Positions 37,705 through 46,002 of a stretch of DNA of 64,000 bases are shown piece by piece. The DNA is from an uncultured Muribaculaceae bacterium (lineage in GTDB: Bacteria > Bacteroidota > Bacteroidia > Bacteroidales > Muribaculaceae), in NCBI GenBank assembly GCA_910587925.1, contig CAJUOC010000013.1:4595-68594 (forward strand). The letters are read 5' to 3'. The notes under the pieces are model-generated. The model saw only the letters and a list, made by a program, of their open reading frames with translations. It made no database searches and was not told where the DNA came from. A program made the translations under genes and the position numbers. The first letter of the stretch is position 1; each line of letters starts with the position of its first letter.

Positions 37705-40071
37705 ATGAAATCCATCAAGACATATATCGCCGCCCTGGCATCGGCCGTCGCCATCTGCACCGGCCTCTCAGCTTGCCAAGACCACTTCGACGATTCCACC
37801 GCGCAGGCTCCCGTGGCCACCTGGGTCGAGAATACTTCCATCAAGGAAGTCAAGGAGCTGCTCTGGAAGTCTGAAACCAACTATTGCGAGCAGGTCTACA
37901 CCAAGGAGTGGTATGCCGCTCCGGCCGCCGAGCGTACCGAGGCCATGAAGACCGAGGGTACCCACATCATCATCAAGGGCCGCGTCGCATCGAGCGACTA
38001 TGCCGGCAATGTGTTCCGCTACATCGTGCTTCAGGACGAAGACGGCTACAGCCTCAACTTCTCCATCTACTCATACAATCTCTACACCATGTACCGCATG
38101 GGTCAGGAGATCCTGGTCGACCTCACCGGCATGTATCTGGGCAAGTACAGCGGCCTGCTCCAGGTGGGCTTCCCCAGCTTCAATCAGGCTATCCCCGGCT
38201 ACGAGACATCCTTCCTCGCCCCCGAGCTCTTTACTCCCCACATCCAGCTCAACGGCAACCCCGACCAGAGCAAGGTGGAGATTAAGGAGGTCAGCTCCTT
38301 CTCGGAGCTCGGCCAGACCGACGCCGAGCTTCAGAAGTGGCAGAGCCGCCTGGTCAAGTTTAAAAACGTCGCCTTCGTGCCCAATGCGGAGATACCCACA
38401 CTGTCGCTGTATCACGAGAACGTGACCCAGCAGATACAGGATGCCGCCGGCAACACCCTCGACGTGCGCACCTCCGGCTACTGCAACTTCTGGAACAAGA
38501 AGCTCCCCGAGGGCCGCGGCGACCTCATCGCCATCTGCGGCTACTACGTCAACCTCGCCGGCAACGGCGGCTGGCAGCTCACCATCCTCGACGGCGACTC
38601 CCTGATCGGCTTCGGCGACGAGATCGGCTCGGCTAAGAAGCCCTACACCGTAGAGCAGGCTATCGCAGCCGGCAACTCCACCCGCGGCTGGGTACGCGGC
38701 TACATCGTCGGCACAGTGGCTCCCGAGGTATCTTCCGTCACCAAAAACGAAGACATCCAGTTTACCGCCACGCCCGACCTTGGCAACACCCTCGTGATTG
38801 GCGCCACCCCCGAGACCACCGACTATACCAAGTGTCTGGTCGTACAGCTCGAGCAGGGCACACAGCTGCGCCAGTACGGCGCCCTGCGCGAGAATCCCGC
38901 CAACTACAAAAAGCAGATTGACATCCTCGGCACCGTAGCCACCGTGATGGGCACCACCGGCCTCACCGGCAACAGCGGCGCCTCCTCGGAGTTTGCCATC
39001 GAGGGCGTCACCATCCCCGACAGCCCCGCGCCCAACCCCGGCGCAGGCGTCACCCTCCTCGGCGCCACCGATGCCAACGGTATGGCCTCCTGGACCATCG
39101 ACAATACCACCCTCGCCTCCGGCGTTACCAAGGTATGGAGCTGGGAGGTGTACAACAATAAGTACTACCTCAACGCCGCCACCAACCAGGTGCTCGGCAA
39201 CACCGTAGCCTGGGCCATCTCGCCCGTGATTGACCTCAGCGCCGCCACCGGCGTCACCGCCGTGTTCCGTCAGGCCGCCAAGTTCCGCACCACCATCACC
39301 CAGCTCTGCAAGTTTGCAGTGCGCGAGGCCGGCTCCACCGCCTGGACCGAAATGGATATCACCACCTGGCCCGCCGAAGACAACAAGTGGACCTGGGCCG
39401 AGAGCAATACCTTCGACCTCTCCGCCTGGAGCGGCAAGAAGGTGCAGGTAGCCTTCAAGTACGGCGCCAGCGACGCCGGTGCCGACAAGTGGGAAATCTG
39501 CGACCTCGTGCTTACCCCCGCCGACGGCTCCATCGCCGTCGAGGGCGGTACCGTCACCCCCGACCCGACTCCCGACCCGACCCCCGATCCCACGCCCGAC
39601 CCCAACCCCAATCCCAGCGCCGACGGCGTGTTCAACTGGGGCGACATCACCGGCCTCACCCCCGCCTACAGCACCTCACAGGAAGTAGCCGACGGTACCA
39701 CAGGCAACTTTAAGATTGATGTCAAAGACGTGACCTTCACCTCGGGCGAGGCATCCATCGTCAACACCGGCACCGGTACCGCGGCCCGTCTGTACCATCA
39801 GCCCGCCAAAGACAACTATGCCGACACCTGGACATACCGCACCTACAAAAACACCGCCACCACCATCTCCGTCGCAGCCGGCTATCACATCACCAAGATA
39901 GAGTTTGACCCGCAGACCGCCAACCACGCCACTGCGCTGGGCAACTGCACCTGGTCATCCGGCACCTACGCCGACAAGACCTGGACCCCCACCTCGGAGG
40001 TGAGCACCGTCACCATGACCGTGACCGCCACCGTAGGCTTCCGCACCATCAAGGTATACTACGCCAAGTAA
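37705..40071 (+). CDS. Surface lipoprotein, paralogue with two OB-like domains
   Basis: A 788-residue protein with lipidated Cys24 (TGLSACQDHFDD). After a DUF5689-like domain (GRVASSDYAGNVFRYIVLQD) comes an additional domain absent from the first lipoprotein (KPYTVEQAIAAGNSTRGWVR, GYIVGTVAPEVSSVTKNEDI) that resembles DUF6359. Next come the jelly-roll region, a PDPTPDPTPD linker and a C-terminal domain. From the jelly roll onward it nearly repeats its neighbour, including long DNA stretches, so the pair arose by duplication or is homogenised by conversion. It starts 4 bp after the first lipoprotein stop. Confidence 0.7.
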   Translation: MKSIKTYIAALASAVAICTGLSACQDHFDDSTAQAPVATWVENTSIKEVKELLWKSETNYCEQVYTKEWYAAPAAERTEAMKTEGTHIIIKGRVASSDYAGNVFRYIVLQDEDGYSLNFSIYSYNLYTMYRMGQEILVDLTGMYLGKYSGLLQVGFPSFNQAIPGYETSFLAPELFTPHIQLNGNPDQSKVEIKEVSSFSELGQTDAELQKWQSRLVKFKNVAFVPNAEIPTLSLYHENVTQQIQDAAGNTLDVRTSGYCNFWNKKLPEGRGDLIAICGYYVNLAGNGGWQLTILDGDSLIGFGDEIGSAKKPYTVEQAIAAGNSTRGWVRGYIVGTVAPEVSSVTKNEDIQFTATPDLGNTLVIGATPETTDYTKCLVVQLEQGTQLRQYGALRENPANYKKQIDILGTVATVMGTTGLTGNSGASSEFAIEGVTIPDSPAPNPGAGVTLLGATDANGMASWTIDNTTLASGVTKVWSWEVYNNKYYLNAATNQVLGNTVAWAISPVIDLSAATGVTAVFRQAAKFRTTITQLCKFAVREAGSTAWTEMDITTWPAEDNKWTWAESNTFDLSAWSGKKVQVAFKYGASDAGADKWEICDLVLTPADGSIAVEGGTVTPDPTPDPTPDPTPDPNPNPSADGVFNWGDITGLTPAYSTSQEVADGTTGNFKIDVKDVTFTSGEASIVNTGTGTAARLYHQPAKDNYADTWTYRTYKNTATTISVAAGYHITKIEFDPQTANHATALGNCTWSSGTYADKTWTPTSEVSTVTMTVTATVGFRTIKVYYAK

Positions 40072-40097
40072 TTACCTCCACAGGTCATTCCCCATAT

Positions 40098-40131
40098 GCG
40101 CCCGCGCCGTCGCCATCGACAGCGCGGGCGC
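40098..40131 (+). terminator. Likely terminator after the lipoprotein operon
   Basis: GCGCCCGCGC (40098-40107) pairs with GCGCGGGCGC (40122-40131) around a 14-nt loop, 27 bp after the stop. The trailing TCTGTATT is only a weak U-tract. Confidence 0.55.
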
Positions 40132-40197
40132 TCTGTATTGCGACGGCACAAATCGCCACTGACAAGTGCAAAAATATGTTAAACACCGCTCAACCCC

Positions 40198-40227
40198 TTG
40201 CACATTCAAAAATAAGCTGTACCTTTG
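40198..40227 (+). promoter_or_regulatory. tRNA-Ala promoter
   Basis: TTG (40198-40200) and the -7 box TACCTTTG (40220-40227) are 19 bp apart, 12 nt before the tRNA. Confidence 0.8.
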
Positions 40228-40238
40228 CAACTGAAAAC

Positions 40239-40312
40239 GGGGTACTAGCTCATCTGGCTAGAGCGCGACACTGGCAGTGTCGAGGTGAGCGGTTCGAGTC
40301 CGCTGTACTCCA
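40239..40312 (+). tRNA. tRNA-Ala (anticodon GGC)
   Basis: The cloverleaf is complete. The acceptor stem GGGGTAC/GTACTCC contains the G3-U70 wobble that marks alanine tRNAs. The anticodon stem CGACA/TGTCG carries loop CTGGCAG with anticodon GGC, and the T arm is AGCGG-TTCGAGT-CCGCT. It decodes GCC, a heavily used codon in this GC-rich genome. The 3' CCA is not encoded (discriminator A is followed by CCG). Confidence 0.95.
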
Positions 40313-40317
40313 CCGAC

Positions 40318-40353
40318 GCAGGCTTGCTGAATTTCAGCAAGCCTGCTTTCTTT
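40318..40353 (+). terminator. Terminator of the tRNA gene
   Basis: GCAGGCTTGCTGA (40318-40330) pairs perfectly with 40334-40346 around a 3-nt loop and is followed by TTTCTTT: a standard intrinsic terminator 6 nt after the tRNA. Confidence 0.85.
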
Positions 40354-40356
40354 GCT

Positions 40357-40765
40357 CCACCCCGTGTTATTCAAAAGGGCCAGCGCTCCGCGCTTCTGCT
40401 GTACGGCTGCCGCCTGCCACGGGGTTTCGCTTTGCTCCACCCCGTGTTACTCATAAGGGTCAGCGCTCCGCGCTTCTGCTGCGCGGTGGGGCTGCCGCCT
40501 GCACGGGGTTTCGCTTAGCTTCACCCCGTGTTACTCATAAGGGCCAGCGCTCCGCGCTTCTGCTGCGCGGTGGGGCTGCCCCCCTGCACGGGGTTTCGCT
40601 TTGCTCCACCCCGTGTTACTCATAAGGGCCAGCGCTCCGCGCTTCTGCTGCTCGGTGGGGCTGCCTCCTGCACGGGGTTGCGCTTTGTTTCACCACCTGC
40701 CACGGGGTTTCGCTTTGCTCCACCCCGTGTTACTCGTAAGGGTCAGCGCTCCGCGCTTCTGCTGC
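40357..40765. repeat. REP-like ~84-bp tandem array
   Basis: Units beginning CCACCCCGTGTTA (or a close variant) start at 40357, 40437, 40521, 40606 and 40720, with a degenerate fragment near 40690. Each unit holds CAGCGCTCCGCGCTTCTGCT and GCACGGGGTTTCGCTTTGCT, so parts are self-complementary (AGCGCTCCGCGCT; CCCCGTG/CACGGGG). An inverted copy lies at 40828-40912 and another direct copy at 41452-41515, on either side of the HUH transposase. With these copies, it accounts for most of the 636-bp space between the tRNA and the transposase. Confidence 0.85.
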
Positions 40766-40827
40766 GATGGCTGTGTGCTTTCGCTACGTTGCTTGTTGTG
40801 GAAGCGGAACGATTATCGGTGGTGAGG

Positions 40828-40912
40828 CGATGCAGAAGCGCGGAGCGCTGGCGATTATGAGTAACACGGGGTGAAGCGGAGCGGAACCCCGTGCAAGTCG
40901 CAGGCTGCCCGG
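40828..40912 (-). repeat. Inverted REP-like unit on the 3' side of the transposase gene
   Basis: AGAAGCGCGGAGCGCTGGCG and ATGAGTAACACGGGGTGAAG are the reverse complement of the array unit, ending near GGAACCCCGTGCA. It lies ~40 bp beyond the stop of the transposase gene. Confidence 0.8.
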
Positions 40913-40948
40913 CAGAATGGAAGGTCGTTAGACCTGACCCTTATCCGC

Positions 40949-41392
40949 CTAATCGAAGTATTCAGGCAGGAATATCCAGTGGTTTCGACTATAGAAGTTG
41001 ACCATCTCGTCTTCAAGAGAAATGGCGCCATGGTGCGATTCTTGATTTTTGATGTACTCTATGACAGAGTCGATGGAATCCCGGGCAACAACCTCCGCAA
41101 AATATTCGCTACACCATCCGTTGAAATACTTGAATCGGTCATCGCGATGCATCCAAAAGGAGGTGCGGGTCTTTAACTCTTTCACCATATCAGCTAAAGC
41201 GGCGGATGGATGGAGCTCGAAAAGTATGTGGACATGGTTTGATGTGCCGTTTATACGATACACATGGCATTTCCTTTCCTGAAGTATCGAGAAGAGCATC
41301 TTGAAGACATCCCGTCGGAGTTCGGCCGGGATGGTTGTGCGGCGATTTTTCGTCGCGAACACGAGATGGTAAGGGGCGATGACTTTGCTCAT
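40949..41392 (-). CDS. HUH (Y1) transposase, IS200/REP-associated type
   Basis: A 147-residue single-domain protein. NHVHILF supplies the HUH metal-binding pair His53/His55. EYIKNQ places the catalytic tyrosine at Tyr113. YHLVFATKNRR and FKYFNGWCSEYFAEVVARDS are the usual surrounding blocks of the IS200/REP-associated family. Such enzymes cut single-stranded DNA at hairpins and form 5'-phosphotyrosine links. There is no TnpB/IscB partner. REP-like repeats flank it in opposite orientations, the usual arrangement for REP-associated transposases. Its -7 box lies 5 nt from the ATG. All catalytic residues seem intact, so it may be active. Confidence 0.88.
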   Translation of the reverse strand: MSKVIAPYHLVFATKNRRTTIPAELRRDVFKMLFSILQERKCHVYRINGTSNHVHILFELHPSAALADMVKELKTRTSFWMHRDDRFKYFNGWCSEYFAEVVARDSIDSVIEYIKNQESHHGAISLEDEMVNFYSRNHWIFLPEYFD

Positions 41393-41397
41393 GGTAA

Positions 41398-41405
41398 CAA
41401 ATGTA
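41398..41405 (-). promoter_or_regulatory. -7 box of the HUH transposase
   Basis: It reads TACATTTG on the minus strand and ends 5 nt before the ATG at 41392, implying a leaderless transcript. No clear -33 element is visible. Confidence 0.5.
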
Positions 41406-41451
41406 GTGTTTTTCTGTGAATATTAAGAGTTTTGGCTGCACTTCGATGCAA

Positions 41452-41515
41452 CGATTATTCGTAAGGGCCAGCGCTCCGCGCTTCTGCTGCGCGGTGGGGC
41501 TGCCGCCTGCGCGCT
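41452..41515 (+). repeat. Direct REP-like unit on the 5' side of the transposase gene
   Basis: ATTCGTAAGGGCCAGCGCTC, then CGCGCTTCTGCTGCGCGGTG and GGGCTGCCGCCTGC, match the array units but in the opposite orientation to 40828-40912. Confidence 0.8.
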
Positions 41516-41534
41516 GCGCTTTTGTTGCAAAAGA

Positions 41535-41563
41535 AACGCCCGCGGCACGGGGCCGCGGGCGTT
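41535..41563 (-). terminator. Enolase terminator
   Basis: On the minus strand AACGCCCGCGGC pairs with GCCGCGGGCGTT around a 5-nt loop and is followed by TTTCTTTT, 23 bp after the eno stop. Confidence 0.85.
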
Positions 41564-41586
41564 GTCGTTATGCTGATAAGCGGTTA

Positions 41587-42879
41587 TCAGAGGGTGCGCT
41601 TGGTCTTCTTGCCGTAGCCGTAGCGGGCAGCGGCGCCGAGCTCTTCCTCGATGCGGAGGAGCTGGTTGTACTTGGCCATGCGGTCGGAGCGGCTGGCGGA
41701 GCCGGTCTTGATCTGGCCGGCGTTGGTAGCCACGGCGATGTCGGCGATGGTAGCGTCTTCGGTCTCACCCGAGCGGTGCGAGATTACGGCGGTGTAGCCG
41801 TTGCGCTGAGCGAGCTCTACGGCGCGGAGGGTCTCGGTGAGCGAGCCGATCTGGTTTACCTTGACCAGGATGGAGTTGGCGCAGCCTTCCTCGATACCGC
41901 GCTCGAGGTACTTCACGTTGGTCACGAAGAGGTCGTCGCCCACGAGCTGGCAGCAGTCGCCGATGAGGTCGGTGAGGATTTTCCAGCCTTCCCAGTCGTT
42001 CTCGGCCATGCCGTCCTCGATGGAGTCGATGGGGTACTTCTCTACCAGAGTCTTGAGGAACTCTGCCTGCTCCTTGCTGGAGAGCTTGGGAGCGTCGGCG
42101 CCCTGCTTCCAGGTGTAGTCGTATACGCCGTCGTGGAAGAATTCGCTCGATGCGCAGTCAAGGCCGATGGTCACGTCCTTGCCGGGTACGTAGCCGGCGC
42201 GTTCGATGGCCTTGATGATTACGTTGAGGGCGTCCTCGGTGCCGTCGAGGTTGGGGGCAAAGCCGCCCTCGTCGCCTACAGCGGTGCTGAGGTTGCGCTC
42301 TTTCAGTACGCTCTTGAGGTTGTGGAATACCTCGGTGCCCATGCGGATGCCCTCGCGGAACGAAGCGGCGCCGATGGGACGAATCATGAACTCCTGGAAG
42401 CAGATGGGAGCGTCGGAGTGGGCGCCGCCGTTGATGATGTTCATCATGGGCACGGGCAGAGCGTAGGTGTTGCAGCCGCCGATGTACTTGTACAGGGGCA
42501 GGTCGAGGTAGTCGGCTGCGGCCTTTGCCACGGCGAGCGATACGCCGAGGATGGCGTTGGCGCCGAGGTTGCTCTTGGTGTCGGTGCCGTCGAGCTCGAG
42601 CATTTTCTCGTCGATGGCAATCTGGTCCAGAGCGCTCATGCCGCGGAGAGCCTCGGCGATGGGGCCGTTGACATTGGCCGCTGCCTTGAGCACGCCCTTG
42701 CCCATGTAGCGGCTCTTGTCGCCGTCGCGGAGCTCGAGGGCCTCGTTGACGCCGGTCGATGCGCCCGAGGGAACGGAAGCACGGCCGCGTGCGCCGGACT
42801 CGAGGATTACGTCGACTTCAACGGTGGGGTTGCCGCGCGAGTCAAGGACTTCGCGACCAATGATTTTTTCGATTTTCAT
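41587..42879 (-). CDS. eno: Enolase (phosphopyruvate hydratase)
   Basis: A 430-residue glycolytic enzyme converting 2-phosphoglycerate to phosphoenolpyruvate. The start is set at MKIEKIIGREVLDSRGNPTV; the 16-codon upstream extension crosses the promoter. The substrate loop SVPSGASTGVNEALELRDGD, magnesium ligands in GLDCASSEFF, SIEDGMAENDWEGW and QLVGDDLFVTN, and the signature ILVKVNQIGSLTETL with the AVISHRSGETED loop are all present. It is monocistronic, with its own promoter and terminator. The ~10-residue C-terminal tail is lysine/arginine-rich. Confidence 0.98.
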   Translation of the reverse strand: MKIEKIIGREVLDSRGNPTVEVDVILESGARGRASVPSGASTGVNEALELRDGDKSRYMGKGVLKAAANVNGPIAEALRGMSALDQIAIDEKMLELDGTDTKSNLGANAILGVSLAVAKAAADYLDLPLYKYIGGCNTYALPVPMMNIINGGAHSDAPICFQEFMIRPIGAASFREGIRMGTEVFHNLKSVLKERNLSTAVGDEGGFAPNLDGTEDALNVIIKAIERAGYVPGKDVTIGLDCASSEFFHDGVYDYTWKQGADAPKLSSKEQAEFLKTLVEKYPIDSIEDGMAENDWEGWKILTDLIGDCCQLVGDDLFVTNVKYLERGIEEGCANSILVKVNQIGSLTETLRAVELAQRNGYTAVISHRSGETEDATIADIAVATNAGQIKTGSASRSDRMAKYNQLLRIEEELGAAARYGYGKKTKRTL

Positions 42880-42924
42880 GACTGTAATATTATTAAATAT
42901 GTGTCGTTGTTTCGTATTACACCG

Positions 42925-42932
42925 CAAAGATA
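42925..42932 (-). promoter_or_regulatory. Enolase -7 box
   Basis: It reads TATCTTTG on the minus strand, 46 bp before the eno ATG, in an AT-rich patch. Confidence 0.65.
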
Positions 42933-43057
42933 TAAAAAAATACGCGTGCGCGGAAATAAATATTTGCGGGCACGCGCGCGCCGCGGCGGTGGGCGCTGAC
43001 TGTGGCGGCGGATTTTAGCCATTTTTTTACCAAAAACCGCAGTTTGATTAAAAAATA

Positions 43058-43089
43058 TTTGAGAATATCAAAAAATCATATTACATTTG
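43058..43089 (+). promoter_or_regulatory. Promoter of the secreted protein at 43174
   Basis: TTTG (43058-43061) and the -7 box TACATTTG (43082-43089) are 20 bp apart, giving a ~80-nt leader. Confidence 0.75.
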
Positions 43090-43173
43090 CCACGCGTAGC
43101 GATACACAGCTGCGACAAGGTACATCCACGCATATAGAAAACACTCGTTTCATAATCCAATACAACACAACGT

Positions 43174-44403
43174 ATGAAAAAACTTTACACACTTCTCTGC
43201 GCCGTCGCTGTGACTGCCATGGCAGCCAGCGCCGCCGCTCCCAAGCTCCAGCGTTCGGTAATGACTGACCGTCAGCTCAACACCGAGGTGTCTGTCAACA
43301 AGGCATATGCCGCCACCACAGCTGCCAAGCCCACTCTGAAGATGAATGCGCCTGCCAAGGCTGCCCTTGAGTATGGCGACATCACCGGCGAATACCTGTT
43401 TTGCGGTGCTTATGTAGGCGAGCCCGCTCCCCTGGCTCTCAATGCCAAGGTTGCAAAAGGTGCAGCTGAAAATGAATATACCATCGAAATCACCGATATG
43501 GGCTCAAAGCAGCTCAAAGCTACTGTAGCCGAGGAGGATGTTAAGTTTAGCGACGGCACCTACAAAGTCCCCGTGCTGAGCATCGCCGGCAATGGTACAC
43601 AGCTCTTCGCCGAGGCGCAAGGCTCCAAATTTTACTTCTGGACTGTAGGTTACACCGATAAGGGTTTTGTGCGCTACTCCGACGACTTCCAGCTCATGGT
43701 AATCGATGGTGAGCTTATCCCGATGTACAACTATGGCATTGGCTGGCTTTCCACTGAGGGCCGCGGCAATGGTCAGGCTACTACAGAGCCTTACAAGGTA
43801 AACGCCCTGGCTGCTACCTCGGCAGCAGGTAACACCGGATACTCCGATCTTGAGGAGAATCTCTACGCTGCATACGATTCTGCTACCAAGACCATCACCC
43901 TCGTTGGCGTAGCCGGTTTCGGTACCCCTGTCAAGGTGGCTTACGATGACGATATGGAGGCATATGTGGCAAGAGGTGTCACCATTTACAAGGCTTATAA
44001 TGACGACGACCAGAGCGACAACACCGTCTACGACATTGATATCTGGAGCTCGCTCCCCGCTGCCGGCAACCAGGAGGCAGGATATTATGGCGTGCTTGTT
44101 TTCGCTTCCATGAGCGACAATGAGTATACCTTCCTCCAGAGCCCCTATGAGTTTGTTGGTATGTGCAACACTGAGGTAGCGGCTATGCAGGGCTGGTGGT
44201 TCAAGTACAAGGATTACACCGTACGTATGCCTCTCCTGTCATCGATTGATGCAGGCGTGAAAGACATCAACACCGATGCCGCTGTTGACGCCGACGCTCC
44301 CGTTGAGTACTTCAACCTCCAGGGCGTGCGCGTAGCCGAGCCCGCCGCCGGTCTCTACATCCGCCGTCAGGGCAAGACCGTCAGCAAGGTAGTTATCCGC
44401 TAA
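43174..44403 (+). CDS. Secreted protein of unknown function with T9SS-like C-terminal motif
   Basis: A 409-residue protein starting with signal peptide MKKLYTLLCAVAVTAMAASA. Residues ~60-370 form a beta-rich body with no family I recognise; segments such as GDITGEYLFCGAYVGE, EYTIEITDMGSKQLKATV and KYKDYTVRMPLLSSIDAG suggest repeated strand blocks. The last ~35 residues, VEYFNLQGVRVAEPAAGLYI followed by a basic VSKVVIR end, match the recurrent C-terminal sorting/anchoring motif of Bacteroidales secreted proteins. It is monocistronic and well expressed by its promoter type. Codon use is less GC-biased than its neighbours (more GCT and GAT), a possible sign of different origin or selection. Confidence 0.75.
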   Translation: MKKLYTLLCAVAVTAMAASAAAPKLQRSVMTDRQLNTEVSVNKAYAATTAAKPTLKMNAPAKAALEYGDITGEYLFCGAYVGEPAPLALNAKVAKGAAENEYTIEITDMGSKQLKATVAEEDVKFSDGTYKVPVLSIAGNGTQLFAEAQGSKFYFWTVGYTDKGFVRYSDDFQLMVIDGELIPMYNYGIGWLSTEGRGNGQATTEPYKVNALAATSAAGNTGYSDLEENLYAAYDSATKTITLVGVAGFGTPVKVAYDDDMEAYVARGVTIYKAYNDDDQSDNTVYDIDIWSSLPAAGNQEAGYYGVLVFASMSDNEYTFLQSPYEFVGMCNTEVAAMQGWWFKYKDYTVRMPLLSSIDAGVKDINTDAAVDADAPVEYFNLQGVRVAEPAAGLYIRRQGKTVSKVVIR

Positions 44404-44424
44404 TACATCCCTTCCGTAACATAC

Positions 44425-44456
44425 AAGCCGCATCCACGCCGTGGATGCGGCTTTTT
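44425..44456 (+). terminator. Terminator after the secreted protein
   Basis: AAGCCGCATCCAC pairs perfectly with GTGGATGCGGCTT around a 3-nt loop, followed by TTTT, 21 bp after the stop. Confidence 0.9.
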
Positions 44457-44840
44457 TGTGCGACTGTCGCCGGGTGTGGCTGATGTCCGCAAGGCATATT
44501 CGACCAATAAATTGGTCGTTGCACAAGCGCGATACGCTACCGTGGGTTTCACCCACGGCTACCATATTGCATCGCTACGCGATGCCGCGTCGCGGGCATT
44601 GCCCCGCCGCTCTCGTGTCAGCGCTCCGCGCCCATAGTCTACACTCATGGTGGCATATCGCCCCTCTCATTAGTCCGCGCAGGTTTGTAATCTGCGCTCT
44701 GCCGAGGCGTTGCTATTCCGGCTCGGAGCTTTCGGTTTGTAACCGAAAGCCCGCACACCCGTCCTCGCCGAAGCGTGGGTTTGAGATAATACAGCGGTAT
44801 TTAGGGAGATGCAAAGCTATAGCCGACAGTAATTTAGAGC

Positions 44841-45038
44841 GTGTCGGAGACACGCCATTGTGGTAAACCCCGGGCGCAGCCCGGGGGCCAATAAGCAAGC
44901 AGATAAGTGCGCCTCGGAGAGGTGCTCCAAAATTGTCGATACAATAAGTTGAAAGCATCTCTCGGAGACGCATTTACTTAAGGATGCTCGTACCCCAGGC
45001 TACGCCCGGGTTTAACCATGATGACGTGTCTCCGACAC
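44841..45038. repeat. Nested palindrome module, copy B
   Basis: It starts GTGTCGGAGACACGCC and ends CGTGTCTCCGACAC. The arms carry CCCGGGCGCAGCCCGGG where copy A has CCCTAGGCGCAGCCTGGGG, and the inner CTCGGAGAG inverted repeat is kept. Confidence 0.85.
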
Positions 45039-45804
45039 TCGCATCCGCAATTGCGGCGAAGCGGTAGCCATTTGCGGTTCTTCTTTACTTGGCGCGTTAC
45101 AAACCTGTGCGGGCAGTGGCCAGCCCGCGGAGCGGGCTACAGGCAGTAGGCACGTGCAAGGCGCGGCGCAGCCCGCCGCAGCGCGTGTATTTAATGCGAC
45201 CCAAGCGCCGGAGCTGCGTAGCTGCGGCACATCCGCAGTGTCGCAGCTATGCAGCTCCGCATGTTATACATTTGCCTAATACACGCGCTGCGGCTATCGC
45301 CTTGCACGTGCCTACTGCCTGTCGCCTGCTCCGCAGGCTTGCGCGTTCGACCAATAAATTGGTCGTTGCACAAGCGCGATACGCTACCGTGGGTTTCACC
45401 CACGGCTACCATATTGCATCGCTACGCGATGCCGCGTCGCGGGCATTGCCCCGCTGCTCTCGTGTCAGCGCTCCGCGCCCATAGTCTGCACCCATGGAGG
45501 CATATCGCCCCTCTCATTAGTCCGCGCAGGTTTGTAATCTACGCGATGCCGCGTCGCTGGCATTGCCCCGCCGCTCTCGTGTCAGCGCTCCGCGCCCGTA
45601 GTCCGCGCCCATGGTGGCATATCGCCCCTCTCATTAGTCCGCGCAGGTTTGTAACCTGCGCTCTGCCGAGGCGTTGCTATTCCGGCTCGGAGCTTTCGGT
45701 TTGTAACCGAAAGCCCGCACACCCGTCCTCGCCGAAGCGTGGGTTTGAGATAATACAGCGGTATTTAGGGAGATGCAAAGCTATAGCCGACAGTAATTTA
45801 GAGC

Positions 45805-46002
45805 GTGTCGGAGACACGCCATTGTGGTAAACCCCGGGCGCAGCCCGGGGGCCAATAAGCAAGCAGATAAGTGCGCCTCGGAGAGGTGCTCCAAAATTGT
45901 CGATACAATAAGTTGAAAGCATCTCTCGGAGACGCATTTACTTAAGGATGCTAGTACCCCAGGCTACGCCCGGGGTTAACCACGATGACGTGTCTCCGAC
46001 AC
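45805..46002. repeat. Nested palindrome module, copy C
   Basis: It lies 964 bp from copy B and differs from it by only a few bases, as part of the tandem duplication. Confidence 0.85.

Noticed and set aside
40357..40765. CRISPR array (regular ~84-bp repeats)
   Set aside because: The units are repeats throughout, with no unique spacers, no 25-40 bp repeat/spacer alternation, and no cas genes; REP-like array fits better.
40176..40860. Short plus-strand frames with repeated APRFCCAVGLPP peptides
   Set aside because: They run through the tRNA and the tandem REP-like units and only mirror the DNA repeat.
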